A DNA stretch of 64,000 nt from Apodospora peruviana (lineage: Eukaryota > Ascomycota > Sordariomycetes > Sordariales > Lasiosphaeriaceae), in the NCBI GenBank assembly GCA_033439685.1, contig JAUEDM010000007.1, positions 310,001 through 374,000 on the forward strand. The letters are read 5' to 3'. The notes beneath the pieces were generated by a model. It saw only the letters and a program-made list of their open reading frames with translations, was not told the DNA's origin and made no database searches. Each line of letters starts with the position of its first letter. Position 1 is the first letter of the stretch. Shown piece after piece: positions 11,801 through 23,954 of this stretch. The translations under genes and the position numbers were made by a program.

Positions 11801-13900
11801 AAAGCCATGGGAGGCCGTTGGTAGGAGTTGGAACTGAGACTGGAGGTCTTGCTGGTGGTGGGGGTGGTGGGCTGGAGTGCTGGGCTGGACTGGGCTGGAC
11901 TAATGCTGCAATTGATCGTGGACCATCTGTAGATAGGGTAGTTGGGGTACTTTTGAAAGGGTTGTTTGTTGGTGACCCCCTTTGCATTGCAGACTGCCCT
12001 TAAGAGATTTGGGGGGGGGGGAGGGCGGGCTACCGGTGTGTAGTGTAGGAGACTCGGTCAAGATGTTCAAACTGAACTTCACATGACTATGATGACCTGC
12101 TGCCGGTGCGTTGCCGAATGCGGGACAAGATGCATACCGCATCTCCAATTAACCTCGAACAAACCGATTAAGAATGTGGTGGTGGCTTGGAAAAGGAGGT
12201 CGGCAAAACTGGCCGCAGAGGGATTTACTGCACCTTGCTGCACACATACCCATACATACGCAAGCGTGCACGCGCCAAAAGAGTATTCCTTTTTTTTTGC
12301 ACGTTATATATTGCAGGCAGGGCCTCGGATCTTAATGTCTCCAACGACACGAAAGAAATCGGAGTCTCGTTCTACCGAATGGCTTGGGGATTGTTCGTGA
12401 CGAGAAAGATCCAACTGCATCTAACAAGTCCGAATAAAAGTTTCGGCGATAGCTCCGAAGAGAAAGAGAGAGATCATCCGTGGCATCGTATTTGAGCCAG
12501 TCTGTCGGGTAACTAGTGCCTCTCCGGGCAGGAAGAGAAGCTCCGAGCGAGAGCTGTTATGATTTATCACAACTCGGTCAAAATATTGAGCAGTTGGCTA
12601 TTCGAGATTCTAGCAAGTAAAAACTAAAACAAAACTACAACTTGAACAGACCTCCATCTATTATTCACTAGTGTGGTTGCGACGTTGTGCAGTGTTTGCG
12701 AGGTAGGTACCTAGCCGCCGACGCAACACCGACGAACAAGATTTTGGCAAGCAAGACAAAACCCCAACTGCGTCTAGTCTAGACTACTTGAGCAGATCTC
12801 ACGGAATCGCCGCTGCACGTAGGCATGTCGAGATTGACAGGTCACACAACACTTCAAACTGGTTCACACCACACTACTGTTGACGCCGTGGGACCCACAT
12901 ATCGAAGAAGCAAACACCACCTTCTTTTCAACCTTCCACGCATATGTTTGCTCGCTTCGGTGGGACACCGTCTTGCCAATCTTCAGTTCTCCACGATGGT
13001 AGTTATAACAGAAAAGAAGCGGGAACGGCCCGCTGCTATCCGTACAAACAGACAGATCTTGATGATGCCATCTCCCGAAAGAACTTGGAAGCCTTTTGTT
13101 CCAGCAAACATATCGGCTAACCACGTGTTTGCTAAACACAACGACACCCGAAAAGCTTCATCCCGACATCCCCGTGTTTGTGGTCATGCGCGGAAGCAAC
13201 TGCCCAAACAAGTTCCATTCGGACTTGTCCTAACATAGTTGCAGACTAGATACCTACCCCTAGTTGAGGAGGACGTGCTCATTAGTACTTTTGTTAGTAC
13301 TTTTATAATTCGCACATACGTAATGTAGCTGATGGATCATGGTTTGAGATTTGATTGGAAACATACCGAGTCTAATGAATGATCTATCTGGGCCTAAATA
13401 TGCGTGTATATGACAGGTTGAAAAAAAAAAAAACAGAAGGAATCTAGTCTTTGCGGTGACATCTATGTTGCATACATGTAGGAAATTTAAACCAGAACGA
13501 GGAAAAGAATGAACATAAAATAATAAAAAATACAGTGTGCCGAAGAGGAAGGGAATGAGGGCAAGTTCGATCCATCTGCCAGCCAGTCTCTCACCAGACG
13601 TCGTCGATCATGATCATATGTGTCTCTTTGCTGTAGCTGCCAACAATCGGTCCATGTATTACTGAACAGTCGTTTTCATGTGCACAAGTACATATGCTAT
13701 GGTTTCGTGCCGTCTAAATCGTTGCTGGGTGAAAGAAAGGTGGAATTCTATAATTCTGTGGTGTGATTGAAAAAAAGACTGTACCGGTGCGTATTTGATT
13801 AACCAACTTGCTTCCGATAATATATAGAAATGTAGGGACAAACATACAATAATAATAAACAGAAAAGAAGAGAAGGTTTCATGAATGGTGGTCGAGTCTC

Positions 13901-14104
13901 CTAGTCGAGGTTGACAAACTGATATAGTCGGCAGTTCTCCTTGTTACAGTCCTCGTAGCTGATAACCGTGTTGACCTGGTCGCGACGACGGTCGAACTTG
14001 CACTCGCCATAGACAAAGCGTGTATAGATGGCGCACGAGTATGCGGCTCTGCGGATCTTGCCCCGGTCACCGCACGCGTAAAGAGTTTGCTCCCAGCTGC
14101 ACAT
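13901..14104 (-). CDS. Small Cys-rich hypothetical protein
   Basis: A 67-residue frame starts at the only in-frame ATG (14104) with MCSWEQTLYACGDRG and ends QFVNLD. It holds several Cys in a spaced pattern and many charged residues, like the small cytosolic Cys-containing orphans common in Sordariomycetes. No signal peptide is visible from this start, and the frame remains open upstream without an ATG, so a 5' exon could exist. A TATA-like box lies about 295 bp upstream. It is isolated between two gene-poor stretches. I cannot assign a function. Confidence 0.4.
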   Translation of the reverse strand: MCSWEQTLYACGDRGKIRRAAYSCAIYTRFVYGECKFDRRRDQVNTVISYEDCNKENCRLYQFVNLD

Positions 14105-14398
14105 GTTTGGTGATGTCGACGAGGGTGAGTCGCTTGAGGCAAGGAGGGGTTGGGATTGGAAGCTGATCCCGTGATAGATATCGTGAAGGCAGAGAAAATC
14201 CGACACTTCAGGTGAGATGGGTAGTAGCAACTTTGTTGGCGTCGACGAGAAGAAGGATATATATGAGAATGTATCAAGACAGACGATACAGGAAAATGAA
14301 GTAAAATGAGGTAAATAGAGGAATGTATCAAAACAGATGAAGATGAAACTGATGATCTAAGGGTTGGATCTCCCTTGTCTCTGGGATATACCACGCTT

Positions 14399-14406
14399 CT
14401 TTATAC
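14399..14406 (-). promoter_or_regulatory. TATA-like box upstream of the small Cys-rich ORF
   Basis: On the minus strand GGTATAAAGAAG lies upstream of the 67-residue ORF. With the ATG at 14104 it would imply a 5' UTR of roughly 260 bases. Confidence 0.35.
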
Positions 14407-17289
14407 CGGAGATGGGATGATCGACTCACTCGAGTCAGAGTCAGAGCAGTTGATGTCGGCCGCCGCTAATCTTGCACAGGAGGGTGCCTACTCGGGAGTA
14501 TCTCCCCAAATCTCTCCCTCAGACATCTTGGTCTGTATTCTGCAGTAACTAAACCGAAAATTGTTTTCCCCGGAGATAGTCGGTAGAGAGAAAGAAACAC
14601 GGACCATGTGATGAGGTAGAGGTAAGAGAGGAGGGTAACTAACACTCATGTTTGCCAACAGTTTGTTTCGACGTGGCTCAAGGTTGAGGCCTTGGTGACC
14701 GGCCACAGTGCACCAAGCTAAGATCCAGGTGATCCGGCGAGCTGGGACGAGCTGATGGGCACAAACCGAATGAGATGATGACGATTCTGTCCCTTCTGCA
14801 AGCCCGGCCAAGCCCCGGCAGAGGGAAGATGCTGCCCCAAGCGTGGGGTCTATCGGGCCTCCATATCGGTGGCCACAACATAGTTAAGGTCAAGGTGGGG
14901 AGTGGGAGTAAATGGAGACCAGAGATGGACTGCATCCACGGCCGCCCTGAGGTCATAGCTATGGGCCGGCCTGCGCGATGGGGAAGGTTGTTGTAGGGTC
15001 TAGTCTGCGGCGCAGTCAAGTCGTGTCGTACCCGTGGACTGTTTCGGTATTGGAGGCTGAACTGCTGGTTTTATTCGAGTGAAAGATCCGGCAGATAGAA
15101 GCCAGCCCTAAATTCTAGGTTAACAGTTCAGGGTCAATCCTTCTGCGGCCATTTTCCCTGACCTCTCGGCCGCTTGCGATGGAGATGAACAAGTGAGATA
15201 TCGATTGACGAATCACGGCCCGAGACCGTTCAACGCGACCTGCACTCACCTGCAGATTTGCTCACCCTTGTCAACTTTGCGCCAGTGCGCGTTGTGTGGC
15301 TAAGCGCTGAAGGGAGAGCTGTCAGTGGACGATTCCCAACTTCCCCTGAATGTCCAAGCCCACTCAGCAGCGGACTCCCTCCGCTTTCTCTTAAGTGATT
15401 GCCTGCCACCTGAACGAACTGAACCAACATCACGACACGCGGACCAGGCAGCTGCACAAAGTTGCAAAGCTAGCTGCTCGATATAGCTGTCGGATGCAAT
15501 CTCCCACGTGGTTCCAACGCCCTATTTAGAATAAAAAATAACACTTCTTCTAGAAGCGTGTATTTTAGTGGTTCAGGGACAAACAAAGGTCCACGCCGAC
15601 ATGACTTAGGTTAAGCAACCTCTGACCTCGCCATCTACGTGCATCCTAGTGTCTGGTGATGAGTATCGTATAGTCGAGGTGACACAAAATACTACCAGGT
15701 AGGCACTGACCGTAAAGCTACCAATAAACTACCATGGCTCGTGTATGTATTCTCAGCCAAGGCGTCGGTGAATAACTCATAGGGCGTACGTACGGAATGT
15801 ATGCCTTACAAGACCGCGAGCCTGCAAGAAAAGTCCACTAGGAGTTGCCGTTCCTCAAACAGCCAGGAAAGACACTAGAACCAGATGAGACGAAACTGCA
15901 TCTGCAAAACATTTTTTTTTTTTTTTTTTTTTTTGGTTTCATTGACATCATTGCATACCTAGGTAGGGTAGTAAATCCTAGAGGGAACCTGTCGGGTGTC
16001 ATTATTCGTATCTCGGTCCGCTGATTGGACACGATGATCTGGAGAAAGAAGTACGCCCAGCCTCTAGAACCCGCTCCCGACGAATGGAATTTCCCACCTG
16101 CTTCTAGAAAGCTGGAGTGCCCCGTGCTGCCATGCAACACAGCCCTATGGTCATGCAGGTGCTTCCGCAATCCGACACGCCGTGGGGATTCGATGCAACA
16201 TAGCGAATGGCGAGGAGTCAAATGAGATGTTCTTAAACAATTCTAGTCAAATGAGGAGGCTCTGCGATGACTAATTCTAGTCGGACTTGAACATGTGAAT
16301 ATTCAGAAGCTCTTAGAATTAAGGCGAAATGGCGAACGAATCACAACTTCAAATGGGAGTGGCTTGATAAGAAGAGTCCATTCCAACAACAGAGGAAAGC
16401 ACGCGACTGGTGAGACGACTAGTCTAAAAAACAGTTAAGGTACTGTCAAAGTCCTTGTGTAATGCCAAAAAAGAGCCCCTTGGGTGAAATTCCCCTGCCC
16501 AATCAAAGACTTGACCCATCTACCATCCAACTGGTGTGACAGTACCTAAGGTACCTTAGGTCCCGCTGCCTATAATATTCGTATTATCTCGGCTAGCTTG
16601 CCGTGGCTAATCTCTCATCGCACACCTCCGCCCCGATCTGTCCGTGCCGTACTGCCTCCTGCAGCAGCAGCCGCTGATACTGACCGTCAAACATTGGGGT
16701 CGAGAGGCTCTGCGCTGCCTCGGTTCATCCTTCCTTCCTAGGCTTTTCTGTTTCGTATACACTATACCATAGTGCAAGAACCCGTGACTATGACATAAGA
16801 CTTTTGTAGCTGCCCTATACGGTTGACCGTGCTCGTATTGTTGACAGGACGATATTTCATGTGCTTGGTCTTCAATCTCTTACAATCACCAACGCCACAG
16901 TAAATAATCAAAGCATGATAATCTAATCCTCGAGGCACGCACCAAGTAACTCAAGCCGGTCAACCAAATCACTCGGTGATTATTAGCCCCGGTGACGGCG
17001 ACATGATGCAAAATCCGGAGGACATCATATTTCCCGGAGGCCACTGCCGCACCGGCTGGACGCTGAGTGCTCACCGATCCGTCGCTGACCACCGCCAGGG
17101 CTCCAGCAATTACCACCAGCGGAGATCCTTCAAGTTCATTTTGCACAAATCCACAAGCAATTGTCCATAACAGAACGTGAAACAAATGCTGGAGAAGAAA
17201 AAAAAAAAATCAACCTCATTGAAAACCAGCAACAACCTTACCTGAGCTGGTGTTTTAAGGATCTGCGCATGAGGAGCCGGCGGGCGGCC

Positions 17290-17310
17290 GATGGTGGCTA
17301 TGCCACCATC
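17290..17310. repeat. Perfect hairpin inside an outer GC-rich inverted repeat
   Basis: GATGGTGGC and GCCACCATC are exact inverted copies separated by TAT. Outer arms GGCGGCC and GGCCGCC lie just beyond. It could form a stable stem in RNA or a cruciform, and no terminator role can be assigned in a eukaryote. Confidence 0.6.
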
Positions 17311-18254
17311 CACAGCGCGAAGCGGCCGCCGCACACCACGCGCGCAACCAGACACAAGGTGTGTCCAGCTGGTTACCTAATCAATCATAAAATTACCTCT
17401 TTTTTTAGGCAGAAGAATTTGTTTTTCAGGGAAGGCCTCATTTCGCTGTTTCTTGCTTTTGAACCACCGGATCTGATCATGACGACGTAATTTGGCTTAT
17501 TACCTCAGCCAATCCGGCGATAGGGCGGACTGAGGTTGCCTAGAGCTAGTCAGCTAGAGTTAGATTCGGCCAGGACCGAGGAGAATGAACTGGATCAGAC
17601 TGGCATGAACGAGACTGCTGATGATGAAGAAGAAGCTACCTTAACCAATCGTGCTGATGATGCTCGTGCCGGTTCTGAGCCTCATTGCATTCGGACCCAG
17701 CAAAAGGGTGCCATTGGGTTTCTAGGATACCTACCTACCTTAGTTGAACGGGCTTTCATGTTCTGTTCTAGAAGGTTGAGCGTCTCGGCGTGACCGGTTT
17801 TAGTATCTGCCTAGTAGAGACACCACACCAAATACGGCTAAACACATGTGATTGCCTTTTGCGAGGCACATTTCTTTGGCTAATTCACTCCAGAATTTTG
17901 CCAGCAACCGAATGGCAACACAAATAATCTCGCGCGCGGGGTCGGTGTTATCAGCAGTCCAGGCGGCCTGCCTGCCTGACTTTCTTCCCAGGTCCGAGGG
18001 GCGGTTCGCATTTGAGAGATACCTACCTTACATTCATGCTAATGGCACACTGGTATCTCTACAGCGCACTGCCTGTGGTCGGCAGGAAGAAAAGATCTAA
18101 GTCAGTAGGTACTTAGTTATGAAACATCTGACGTTGAAACAGCCATGAGCTAGACATCATCTAACTACACATTGGACATCGTGACAAACAAGGACAAACT
18201 TCTTCAAGTTGAATAGGTACTCTACCAAGACTGTCTACGCCAAACACACAAACG

Positions 18255-19094
18255 ATGGTCCGCCCAAATATCCTCACCCTTACCTCCCTCCTCCTCGGCC
18301 TGCTCCCGTCAACAACAGCCCAAGCTCAAGCCTGCCAATGGGGCTCCCTCCGCCAAATGACAGACACATTCATCGAATCCCTCACCTACGGCGAGTTGGA
18401 TCCTTCCCTCGAGTTATCCAGCATAAGCTACCGCGAGAACGACAAACCCTTCGCCATCGGCTCCCCGTCAAGCATATTGAGCAAAGGACCGCTGCAAGTG
18501 GACTTCACCCACACGATAATCGACCAGCCCTCCTGCGCAAGCTTCACAAAACTGGTGGTCACCGACCCCAAAACCGGGCCTTACGTGATCGCCACCCAGC
18601 TATTCTACAACGCTACTTCCGACGCAGAACTCACGACCAACGTCGTCGACGTTGTTGTCACCACGAAAGGTGATTACCAATTCGATGCCTCGCAGACGCT
18701 GGAGCACGTGATGAGCGAAGACTGGGCGGCGCTTGATCGTGACCAGCTTGACGATAGAGAGGTTTTGCAAGGAGTGGCTGACGCGTATCTTGACCTGTGG
18801 AGCGGTGGGAGTCTGTCTGCTGTGCCGTTCGGACGGCCGTGTTCGAAGTTGGAAGGGAGTCGGTATACCGCGGATTCGTGTACCGCTGGCCTGAATCTGC
18901 CTTCGGGGGATGGGGGGATGATGGCAGGCAGGACGCCAAACACGAATAGACGGTATGTGATTGATCAGAGTGTCGGTGCTGTTAGTGTGTTTTGTAGCTT
19001 TGGGAGTTTGGGTGGCGCGCCGGATAGTCATGAGTTTCGGGTTTTGGGGGGGAAGCTGGTGTATGTTCATCAGATTGTTGCTGCTGCTGCTTAA
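18255..19094 (+). CDS. Secreted protein, DUF8021 family
   Basis: A single exon of 279 residues. Residues 1-24 form a clear signal peptide ending around the Ala-rich STTAQAQA, so the protein should be secreted. The mature part has paired Cys, an ESLTYGELDPS region, a central strand-rich part and a C-terminal VLGGKLVYVHQIVA strand, which fits the fungal DUF8021 family often found beside secondary-metabolism genes. Its biochemical role is not known to me. No intron is needed and the start matches the signal peptide. No pathway neighbours are visible. Confidence 0.75.
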   Translation: MVRPNILTLTSLLLGLLPSTTAQAQACQWGSLRQMTDTFIESLTYGELDPSLELSSISYRENDKPFAIGSPSSILSKGPLQVDFTHTIIDQPSCASFTKLVVTDPKTGPYVIATQLFYNATSDAELTTNVVDVVVTTKGDYQFDASQTLEHVMSEDWAALDRDQLDDREVLQGVADAYLDLWSGGSLSAVPFGRPCSKLEGSRYTADSCTAGLNLPSGDGGMMAGRTPNTNRRYVIDQSVGAVSVFCSFGSLGGAPDSHEFRVLGGKLVYVHQIVAAAA

Positions 19095-21746
19095 CTGAGA
19101 GTGTTGGGACTGGGTGAGTGGGTGGTGAGGTATCTATGGTCGAAGCAAGTGGCAGTGGATGTTATGATGATGATCTTGGAAGTAGTATGTGGAAGACAAC
19201 CAGCTGATTGCAGAGAGTTTGATACCTAAGCAAAGTCTTTTTTATATGCACCAGTTATCGGCGGCGACCTACCAAAATAATCTTGCAGTGGCTATCGTGA
19301 TGAGATGAGAGCAGACCAGTTCACAGGGAACTTCAACGTCTTCGGTTAACCCCAGGTGAGGTCGTGGCCCTCTTCCCACGTAGGAAGAACAAGAGCAGTG
19401 GTCACCCTCCGGTATACCTACGCCGATTCGATGACTAATGAGCACATACGGCCATAGATAGTGGAAAGCTCGGGATCCCGTCCGCTCTCCCATAGATAAG
19501 CCACTAATCGCCAGACTAGTAGTTGGGTCGGTGACGACCAGCGAATCCCTGGTGCTGTATGTTCTTTTTTTGTTTTTGTTTTTTTTTGCTTTTTTCTTTG
19601 GTTTATTTTGTCTCTGAACCTGGATTATCATCATGTTACATCTCCAGTGTTCTGCTGCGTTCTGGTTCCCAAAACCTGAGCATAGACTTTGACACTCTCC
19701 TCCAGTGGTCTCTCCCACCAAAGACGTCGGGCCGAACACTATCTCAGCCCCCAATCGTGAGAGCCGGGGTAACCCAGCTTCTCGTCCAAGATAGTTTGTC
19801 CAAGATAGTTTGCCCAAGATAGTTTGTCCAAGATGAGGCTGACAGGTCGGAATTCCTGCCGAGAGTTACCGGATCAGTCGGCAGACGGTCATACCTACCT
19901 AGGATAGACCCAACACCCTGGACCCCAATATCTCACCTGCGTTTGCGTACCAGGAAGTTTTTTCTATGGATACCCTATGGGGTATTAGTTTCAGCCTTAC
20001 CAGCAAGGAAGGTGGGAAACAGAAACAAGATTACTTTCCGTCAAACAATTCAGGTGCCTGCTTGGTAGCCATGGTTGGTGTGGACGGTCTTGTGTCACCG
20101 GAACTCGTCTTCGGGAATGCTCTGCCCGGCCGGTGGCGCATACATATTTGCATGGATACCGTACCTTCCTTGATGTGTACGGTGTTGGTGACGGGAACCC
20201 ACCCGCCAACATGGACTTGGGACTTGGGGTGTCCTCCTGGCGGCCGTCCGCCCCGGATAAGTCGGCCCGTCCCCACATTGGCCTCTTGTACTTGCTTATC
20301 AAGATGGTTATTTTGAAATTGGCGTAAGGCGTTTTTCTTTCAGCGCTATCAATATGCCTGGCTGTGTCCCTGTCACACAAAAGATACCGTACAGTCCGTC
20401 CCTTTTGTAAGAGAGCTAGCTACCTGTAGATGTGAAGAACGGGCCGACTTCCAGTCGACCCATTGCATCGTTGGAACTATCTTCCATATCTCATGTACGG
20501 TTAGGAGACAGGGTCGTGTTTGTTTCCACAGACGCCCCAGCCCCGATCGATCGATCGAATGCTTGCGTGCGTGCGTTTGAATAGGGGTAGACGGATGGGC
20601 GGCTGTTATTGGCCTTCCAGCGGCGTAGTTAACTGTGCCTTTTCACTTGGACCAGGTTATTGGTGCCTGAGCTGTGCCGGCGGTTCAGGTCGTTACACAG
20701 ACAGTTCTCGTAGATTGCTGGTCTGGTCTGATGGGCGGGTATGCACAATGGGATAGCTCTGCCTCACGTTTGCAGCCGACAGCCGACGGCGCAGTCAAAT
20801 GTTTGGATGAGCCTCACTGCAGACGGCATATACGGCAACTTTACCCGCAGCTTGAAGTGTGGTATTGGGATTTATCATTTGATATGAGGATATGATCTGA
20901 ATTAGGTACTCGTGGTTGTTGAGGTAGGGGTGTTGGTAGGGCGGAGGACCGAGGAGCTTTATTGGACATTTCAAATTTGCCGTCACATGTATGCTGTGAA
21001 AACTCGAGCTGCATGCGTCGTTATCGAATGGACATATTGGAGCCCTTTCTCAATTCGGGGACGTGTGTTCGTATGATATGATGGTGCTCATGCTGAAGAA
21101 GCTATCACCAACACTCCAGTCCTGTACGACCATACACACGGGGTGCGCATGCTGCGGGCCGGCCCAAAGGGCTAACGGGCTACGATTTGATTCTGCACAG
21201 CCACGTTTGGAACCAAAAGTACCAGACATCGTAGGAGCGCCGATTACTTGGCCTCCGTAATGGGCCGAAAGAATTCGACGACGACGACATCGTGATGGGT
21301 AGCACATTACAGCACGTCTGTGGGTCATGAAACAATAGCTCTTTTGAATCCAACCAGAAAGCCTCAGCTGCGCCAACATGTCCAAAGCTGTCCCCCTAGT
21401 AGGTGATCGTCCTCCTGTAGAGCCGACCAGAAAACCCAACAACCAGCCCGTGACCCAATATCTCGGGGTCGGTCAGCGAGGTAGAACCAGAATGTATCTA
21501 GCAACACAGCCCGAAACGTTCCCACAACGCCGTGTAGACAAAGCTCTTCCAAGGTGGGGTCCCACGATGACACAACTTCCTCAAGTGTAACTTGGTGCCA
21601 CACTAGAGCAAAAGGAATCCTTAGGCCCTGCAAGGCCCTACATAGGCCATATGTCACTTGTGACACCTGGAGTACGCTTGCACGATGCCGGCGTCTAATT
21701 ATGGCAACCTATTATGAATAACAACCTCAGACAAGACAGATTCATG
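19095..21746. other. Intergenic region
   Basis: No gene is supported. It contains a 14-bp tandem repeat at 19784-19836 and short poly-T-rich stretches near 19560-19610. Open frames on both strands overlap and lack motifs. Confidence 0.5.
19784..19836. repeat. 14-bp tandem repeat, about 3.8 copies
   Basis: Units GTCCAAGATAGTTT repeat with one base change in the third copy and a truncated fourth copy. Intergenic. Confidence 0.85.
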
Positions 21747-23432
21747 TTAGTGGAAGTGCGTGCACAGCATATCCTCTGCATTATCAACAAAGATGGCCTT
21801 CTTCTGGGTCGCCGTCAAGAACTCTGCGTCGACGATGGCTTGTGCCGACGCGGCGTAGGAGAACCCTGAGTAAGGCCAGTCCTGTTGTTCATGCCCGTTA
21901 GTGTCAGCTGATGGCTGGAGTTGTGATGGCCCAAACTACTACTACCACCAACTCTAGAACTGAAAGAGACTTACGCTGCCAAACACGAGCTGTGACGCCG
22001 GGACGTCGTAGCCAAGCAGACCCTTGACCTGGCTGAAGTAGGTCGGCCCAGCGCTGTCATACCAAACTCTACATCTTGATGTCAGTACTAACACTCGGTG
22101 TGAGAAGGGTTGCCATCGTACGCACTTGGTGTTCAACGCCTCAGTGGCTAGGATGTCAAGAGATGGATTCCTCTTGAGAAACCGGTCGCGGATGGAAGGG
22201 AACGCGCCGCCAACGTGCGCGATGGAGTAGCGGATATTGGTGTAGTTGGTGAGGGTGCGGGTGGAGATGAGGTCCATCAGTGCTCGGGCGGTCTCAAAGT
22301 AGAACTCGACTAGGCCGCTGTTGTACAGAGCTGTGGTCTGTCTGGTTAGGATAGTTCCAACTGGCTGTATACCTAAGGGTGGTGGATGTACTCACTGGGA
22401 TTTGCTGTCGAGATCACGGTTCCGTTGGCTGCTCTCATCAGTGGCTCGGTAGGGTGGACCATGCAGACGTGTGGTCCGCCGGGAAGAGCGTCGATGGCAC
22501 TGTAGAAAGGTGCGAAGGCTGGGTTGCCGAGATAGAGACCCTCATGGTTAGTGAGAAGGCCCAGACCCAAGGCGCCGAGCGAGCTGAGCGCGTATTTGGC
22601 TTCCCTGATGCTGAGTTCCGGCGGTATATGAGCTGCTGACAAGATGGTAAATAATAGCAGATATACTGAACACTTACGCGTACTCGGTGTAAGGCAACGG
22701 CATGACAGCGTAGAACTCGAAGCGCTTGGGGAACTGGCGGTGCAGCTGTGTTTAAGCACACGTCAGTGGACTATCGCTTGGTCAGGGTGTATGGGCTATG
22801 TCTCACCTCGGCCAGCCACTCATTCAGGAGTCTTGCAAGTCCTGCAGAGTATGCTGCGTTGCCGTAGAACACTGTTGAGCCGGGTGTGGACACGGAAAGA
22901 ACGCTTCGGGCGATGTCTAATCACACCGAGTTAGCAAGTCTGACTCTCACTCCGGGACGCCAAGTGAGACACTTACTGTTGTCGATCATAAACTGAAGTG
23001 CACGAGGTACATCCCACGACGGGGTCGGAGAGCCGCCAGTCGTAGGGACGAGGGCATGGTAGAAGCTAGGCACAGCATGAACTAATAATCAGCAAGAAAT
23101 CAGTAATCGTTTCCCAACCTCGTGTTAATACAGATAGGAACTGACCATGCATGTCTATCCGATATGCATTTGAGAAGTCGAAGCCGGTGCTGTTGAGCCG
23201 ACTGATGGCGTCGATGTCGGCAAAGGCCGCAGGGGCGAAGGAGAGTGATCTCAGTTCAATGCCATCTGTCTATTGTCAACGCTGGTTTTTCCGACGAGAC
23301 TTGGGTTCCAGATTGGGTTCCTTTACCATTACTGGCTCGCTTGATGATGTTCTTGATTTTAGTAGAGTAAGTTGCACCGCAGACTACCTCCAAGAGCAGC
23401 CCAAAGTAACTGACGAAGACCGAGACCTTCAT
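21747..23432 (-). CDS. Secreted amidohydrolase, ACMSD/6-methylsalicylate decarboxylase type
   Basis: Nine exons join in phase to 383 residues: 23327-23432, 23146-23265, 22977-23081, 22807-22916, 22678-22745, 22396-22604, 22126-22330, 21975-22068, 21747-21881. The metal site of amidohydrolase-2 enzymes is visible: an HxH motif (RIDMHVHAVPSF, split by an intron), a later His in VCMVHPTEP, a His in IAHVGGAFP and the Asp of VFGSDWPYSGF. Known relatives decarboxylate aromatic or amino-muconate acids, such as 6-methylsalicylate in patulin-type pathways, in a metal-dependent way. The first exon (start MKVSVFVSYFGLLLEVVCG) looks like a signal peptide, as in secreted or vacuolar PatG-like enzymes. The fifth intron (22605-22677) is the least certain. 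No polyketide synthase is nearby, so the substrate is unknown. Confidence 0.85.
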
Positions 23433-23954
23433 CTTGAGAGTCAAACAGTGTAAAGACAAACCTGCCCCAGGGTGGAAAGTGAAGAAAATAAATTCAGTTA
23501 TATACCTACCAAATATGTGGTGTAGACCCTTTATCATACGCAGGTGCACGGGTATTCCTATTCTGGTCCCCATCACCCCACGAAGTGCTTTCGGGAGCAA
23601 AGATCTCGGGACTTTCCATAACATATTCCGATCGGGAGCCATTGCGAACGGTCGGTTGCGGTGGTAGCCTATCAGGCACGAAGACGTCGATATATTGGGC
23701 GCCACCAAGTCATCGGTTCCATTCAGAAATTATCGTGGGTCGGATGCAGTCCTCGTCAAAGTACAGACATCTGCGGTGCGACCAACCCATGGGCATCCTT
23801 TCCCTCAATTCAATTCTTGGTCATCATGCCACCCACCCACTTCTACACCTGGTAGTGTCGTCCTAACCGGAACATGAACATGACGTCGTAAGCCCGGTAC
23901 TCCCGCTAACGTACACGACCAGAACCGCGGCATAGCTGCGTTGCTCACAATGGG
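23433..23954. other. Intergenic gap
   Basis: The gap lies between two minus-strand genes: upstream of the amidohydrolase start and downstream of the DUF6594 stop. It must carry the amidohydrolase promoter. I see no distinct element. Confidence 0.5.

Larger units (their letters stand above)
6455..13900. other. Long gene-poor region with many simple repeats
   Basis: I find no supported protein gene in these 7.4 kb. The open frames are short, lack motifs and mostly reflect simple repeats. The first kilobase should hold the promoter of the GT55 gene and includes a CA repeat at about 6771-6788. A perfect inverted repeat of 10-bp arms with a GCC loop lies at 7142-7164. Other simple runs are T27 at 7430-7456, CGCT units at 8336-8369, a GT repeat at 8772-8835, and G runs near 11670 and 12011. 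Long UTRs or a non-coding RNA cannot be excluded. Confidence 0.5.
14105..18254. other. Gene-poor region
   Basis: No protein gene is supported here. Visible structure includes a T tract at about 15910-15933, a perfect 18-bp palindrome ACCTAAGGTACCTTAGGT at 16544-16561, and a hairpin at 17290-17310 (nine-base arms, TAT loop) nested between GGCGGCC and GGCCGCC. The last few hundred bases should contain the promoter of the DUF8021 gene. Confidence 0.45.

Noticed and set aside
15838..16221. 127-residue minus-strand frame
   Set aside because: It runs through a poly-T tract giving a Lys run, and the remainder shows no family signal.
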